Part shown: positions 63,338 through 64,000 of the stretch, piece by piece
How positions within the stretch are numbered: the first letter of the stretch is position 1
Layout of the letters: each line of letters begins with the position of its first letter
Assembly (NCBI RefSeq): GCF_900114915.1
Contig: NZ_FOUS01000003.1
Span: forward strand, 310,001-374,000
Source of the DNA: Bradyrhizobium sp. Rc3b
Lineage (GTDB): Bacteria > Pseudomonadota > Alphaproteobacteria > Rhizobiales > Xanthobacteraceae
Direction: 5' to 3'
Length of the DNA stretch: 64,000 nt
Notes under the pieces: generated by a model
Database searches by the model: none
The model's input: the letters and a program-made list of their open reading frames with translations, nothing else
Told to the model about the DNA's origin: nothing
Translations under genes and position numbers: made by a program

Positions 63338-64000
63338 CTAATGCTTCACCGGCAGCCAGATCTCGAAGCCACCATTCCCGGTTGCGGGATCGAACGCCTC
63401 GTCGTAGCGCTCGAAGCTCGGCGCGTCCGCGGCCGTCAATCCCGAGGCTGGCAGCCATCGATTCCAGATCGTGTTGACGGTGCGGCGGATCGAGGCGACG
63501 TGCTCGGTATGCGTGAACACCGCATAGCGCTGCTCAGGGATGCGGATGCGGGCGAAGCGTCGCGGCAGGTCCGAGAACTCGGCGACCTCGACGCCGGCGA
63601 TGTAGTCGAAATTGCCGGAATCGTCGCCGTTGCAGCAGACGCCGTAGGCGACCTGTCCGACCCTCGATGGAATATCGGCGACCTCCTGATGAAAGCGGTG
63701 CCAGAGGCCGGGGATGACGGCGCCGTTGTCGCAGGAGATGCGCTCGCCGGGACCGGCGACGAGCAACGCCCGCTCGGTCTCGAAACGCGGCGGGGCGAGA
63801 TGGTCGAGCATGGTGGAGTCCATGAGGATCGGCTCCTGAAGCTTGAGGTCATTGGCGCACATCGCCGCCCTGACCGCTTCGGGCGTGGTGCCGAATTGGT
63901 CGCGGAACGCGCGGGTGAAGGCTTCGTGCGAGCCGTAATCGGCCTCCAGCGCCAGCGACAGAATGTCGGGCGCGCCGTTCGCGAGAAGACGCGCCGCCTC
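63338..64000 (-). CDS. AraC-family regulator with GyrI-like domain (5' end beyond the window)
   Basis: The visible 220 residues begin in the AraC helix-turn-helix (DILSLALEADYGSHEAFTRAF) and continue into a GyrI-like small-molecule-binding domain (YGVCCNGDDSGNFDYIAGVEV, RYAVFTHTEHVASI, EIWLPVK). The HTH first half and the start lie beyond 64000. The last residues are VKH then TAG. It probably controls a nearby gene in response to a small molecule. Confidence 0.9.
   Translation of the reverse strand, partial: EAARLLANGAPDILSLALEADYGSHEAFTRAFRDQFGTTPEAVRAAMCANDLKLQEPILMDSTMLDHLAPPRFETERALLVAGPGERISCDNGAVIPGLWHRFHQEVADIPSRVGQVAYGVCCNGDDSGNFDYIAGVEVAEFSDLPRRFARIRIPEQRYAVFTHTEHVASIRRTVNTIWNRWLPASGLTAADAPSFERYDEAFDPATGNGGFEIWLPVKH

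Overview
The window reads as chromosomal DNA of an alphaproteobacterium of the Bradyrhizobium / Rhodopseudomonas (Nitrobacteraceae) type. The grounds are the high G+C content with G/C-ending codons, an Irr-type iron control element upstream of bacterioferritin, a CtrA-type box, a PmtA-type phosphatidylethanolamine methyltransferase, DUF2277/DUF899/DUF6429/DUF4403 neighbours, and very many intergenic palindromic repeats of the kind common in Bradyrhizobium. The genus call is inference. No rRNA, tRNA, CRISPR array, insertion sequence or phage gene was recognised.

Layout. 0-7.4 kb: Nudix hydrolase, phosphatidylserine decarboxylase, a class-III aminotransferase, a DUF962-like membrane protein, a PmtA-type methyltransferase and a glycosyltransferase (together a membrane-lipid neighbourhood), then an L,D-transpeptidase. 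7.5-12.8 kb: cytochrome c, a DUF899 protein divergent from a winged-helix regulator, a beta-propeller-like protein, and a DUF4403 protein. 12.9-17.2 kb: a four-gene polyamine-type ABC importer operon. 17.6-22.8 kb: an orphan amino-acid-type binding protein, a PRC-barrel protein, a Ser/Gly-rich protein, and an OmpR/EnvZ-type two-component pair. 23.0-28.7 kb: a lytic transglycosylase, then a TPP riboswitch and the thiO-thiS-thiG-thiE-thiC operon, closed by a clear terminator.

28.7-31.9 kb is the most unusual segment: four co-directional genes, lower in G+C than the surroundings by eye, wedged between thiC and a mismatch-type DNA glycosylase. They encode a ParA-like ATPase, a small coiled-coil protein with a SAP-like tail, a DUF262 protein and a HEPN protein with an Rx4H motif. 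I read this as a horizontally acquired, probably defence- or toxin-related module that I do not recognise as a named system.

32-46 kb: small enzymes (HD hydrolase, two GSTs, RidA, SDR, PPOX-type), an outer-membrane protein built from two tandem beta-barrel modules, small secreted paralogues, a collagen-like Gly-X-Y protein next to a Fis-type HTH protein with an upstream CtrA-type box, a frameshifted alpha/beta hydrolase pseudogene, and bfd-bfr with an ICE motif between them. 46-64 kb: more small secreted paralogues, an MltB-type transglycosylase, EttA, a hydroxyacid dehydrogenase, a second L,D-transpeptidase, two sulfurtransferases, a VWA/MoxR pair, a GMC oxidoreductase, a GNAT, an SMP-30 protein and a truncated AraC-type regulator at the right edge.

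Repeat families used below, named here for convenience: R1 (GTAGGGTGGGCAAAGG type, 6 copies), R2 (GTAGGGTGGGTT type, 2), R3 (CTCTCCCGCTTGCGGGAGAG type, 3), R4 (CATCCTGAGG type, 3), R5 (GTCCCGGACGC type, 2), R6 (GATCCAGTATTCCAGAGG type, 2), R7 (CCGGGACGACACC type, 2) and R8 (CGAAGCAATCCAGGATC type, 1). All lie between genes, and two R4 copies sit inside the thiamine operon.
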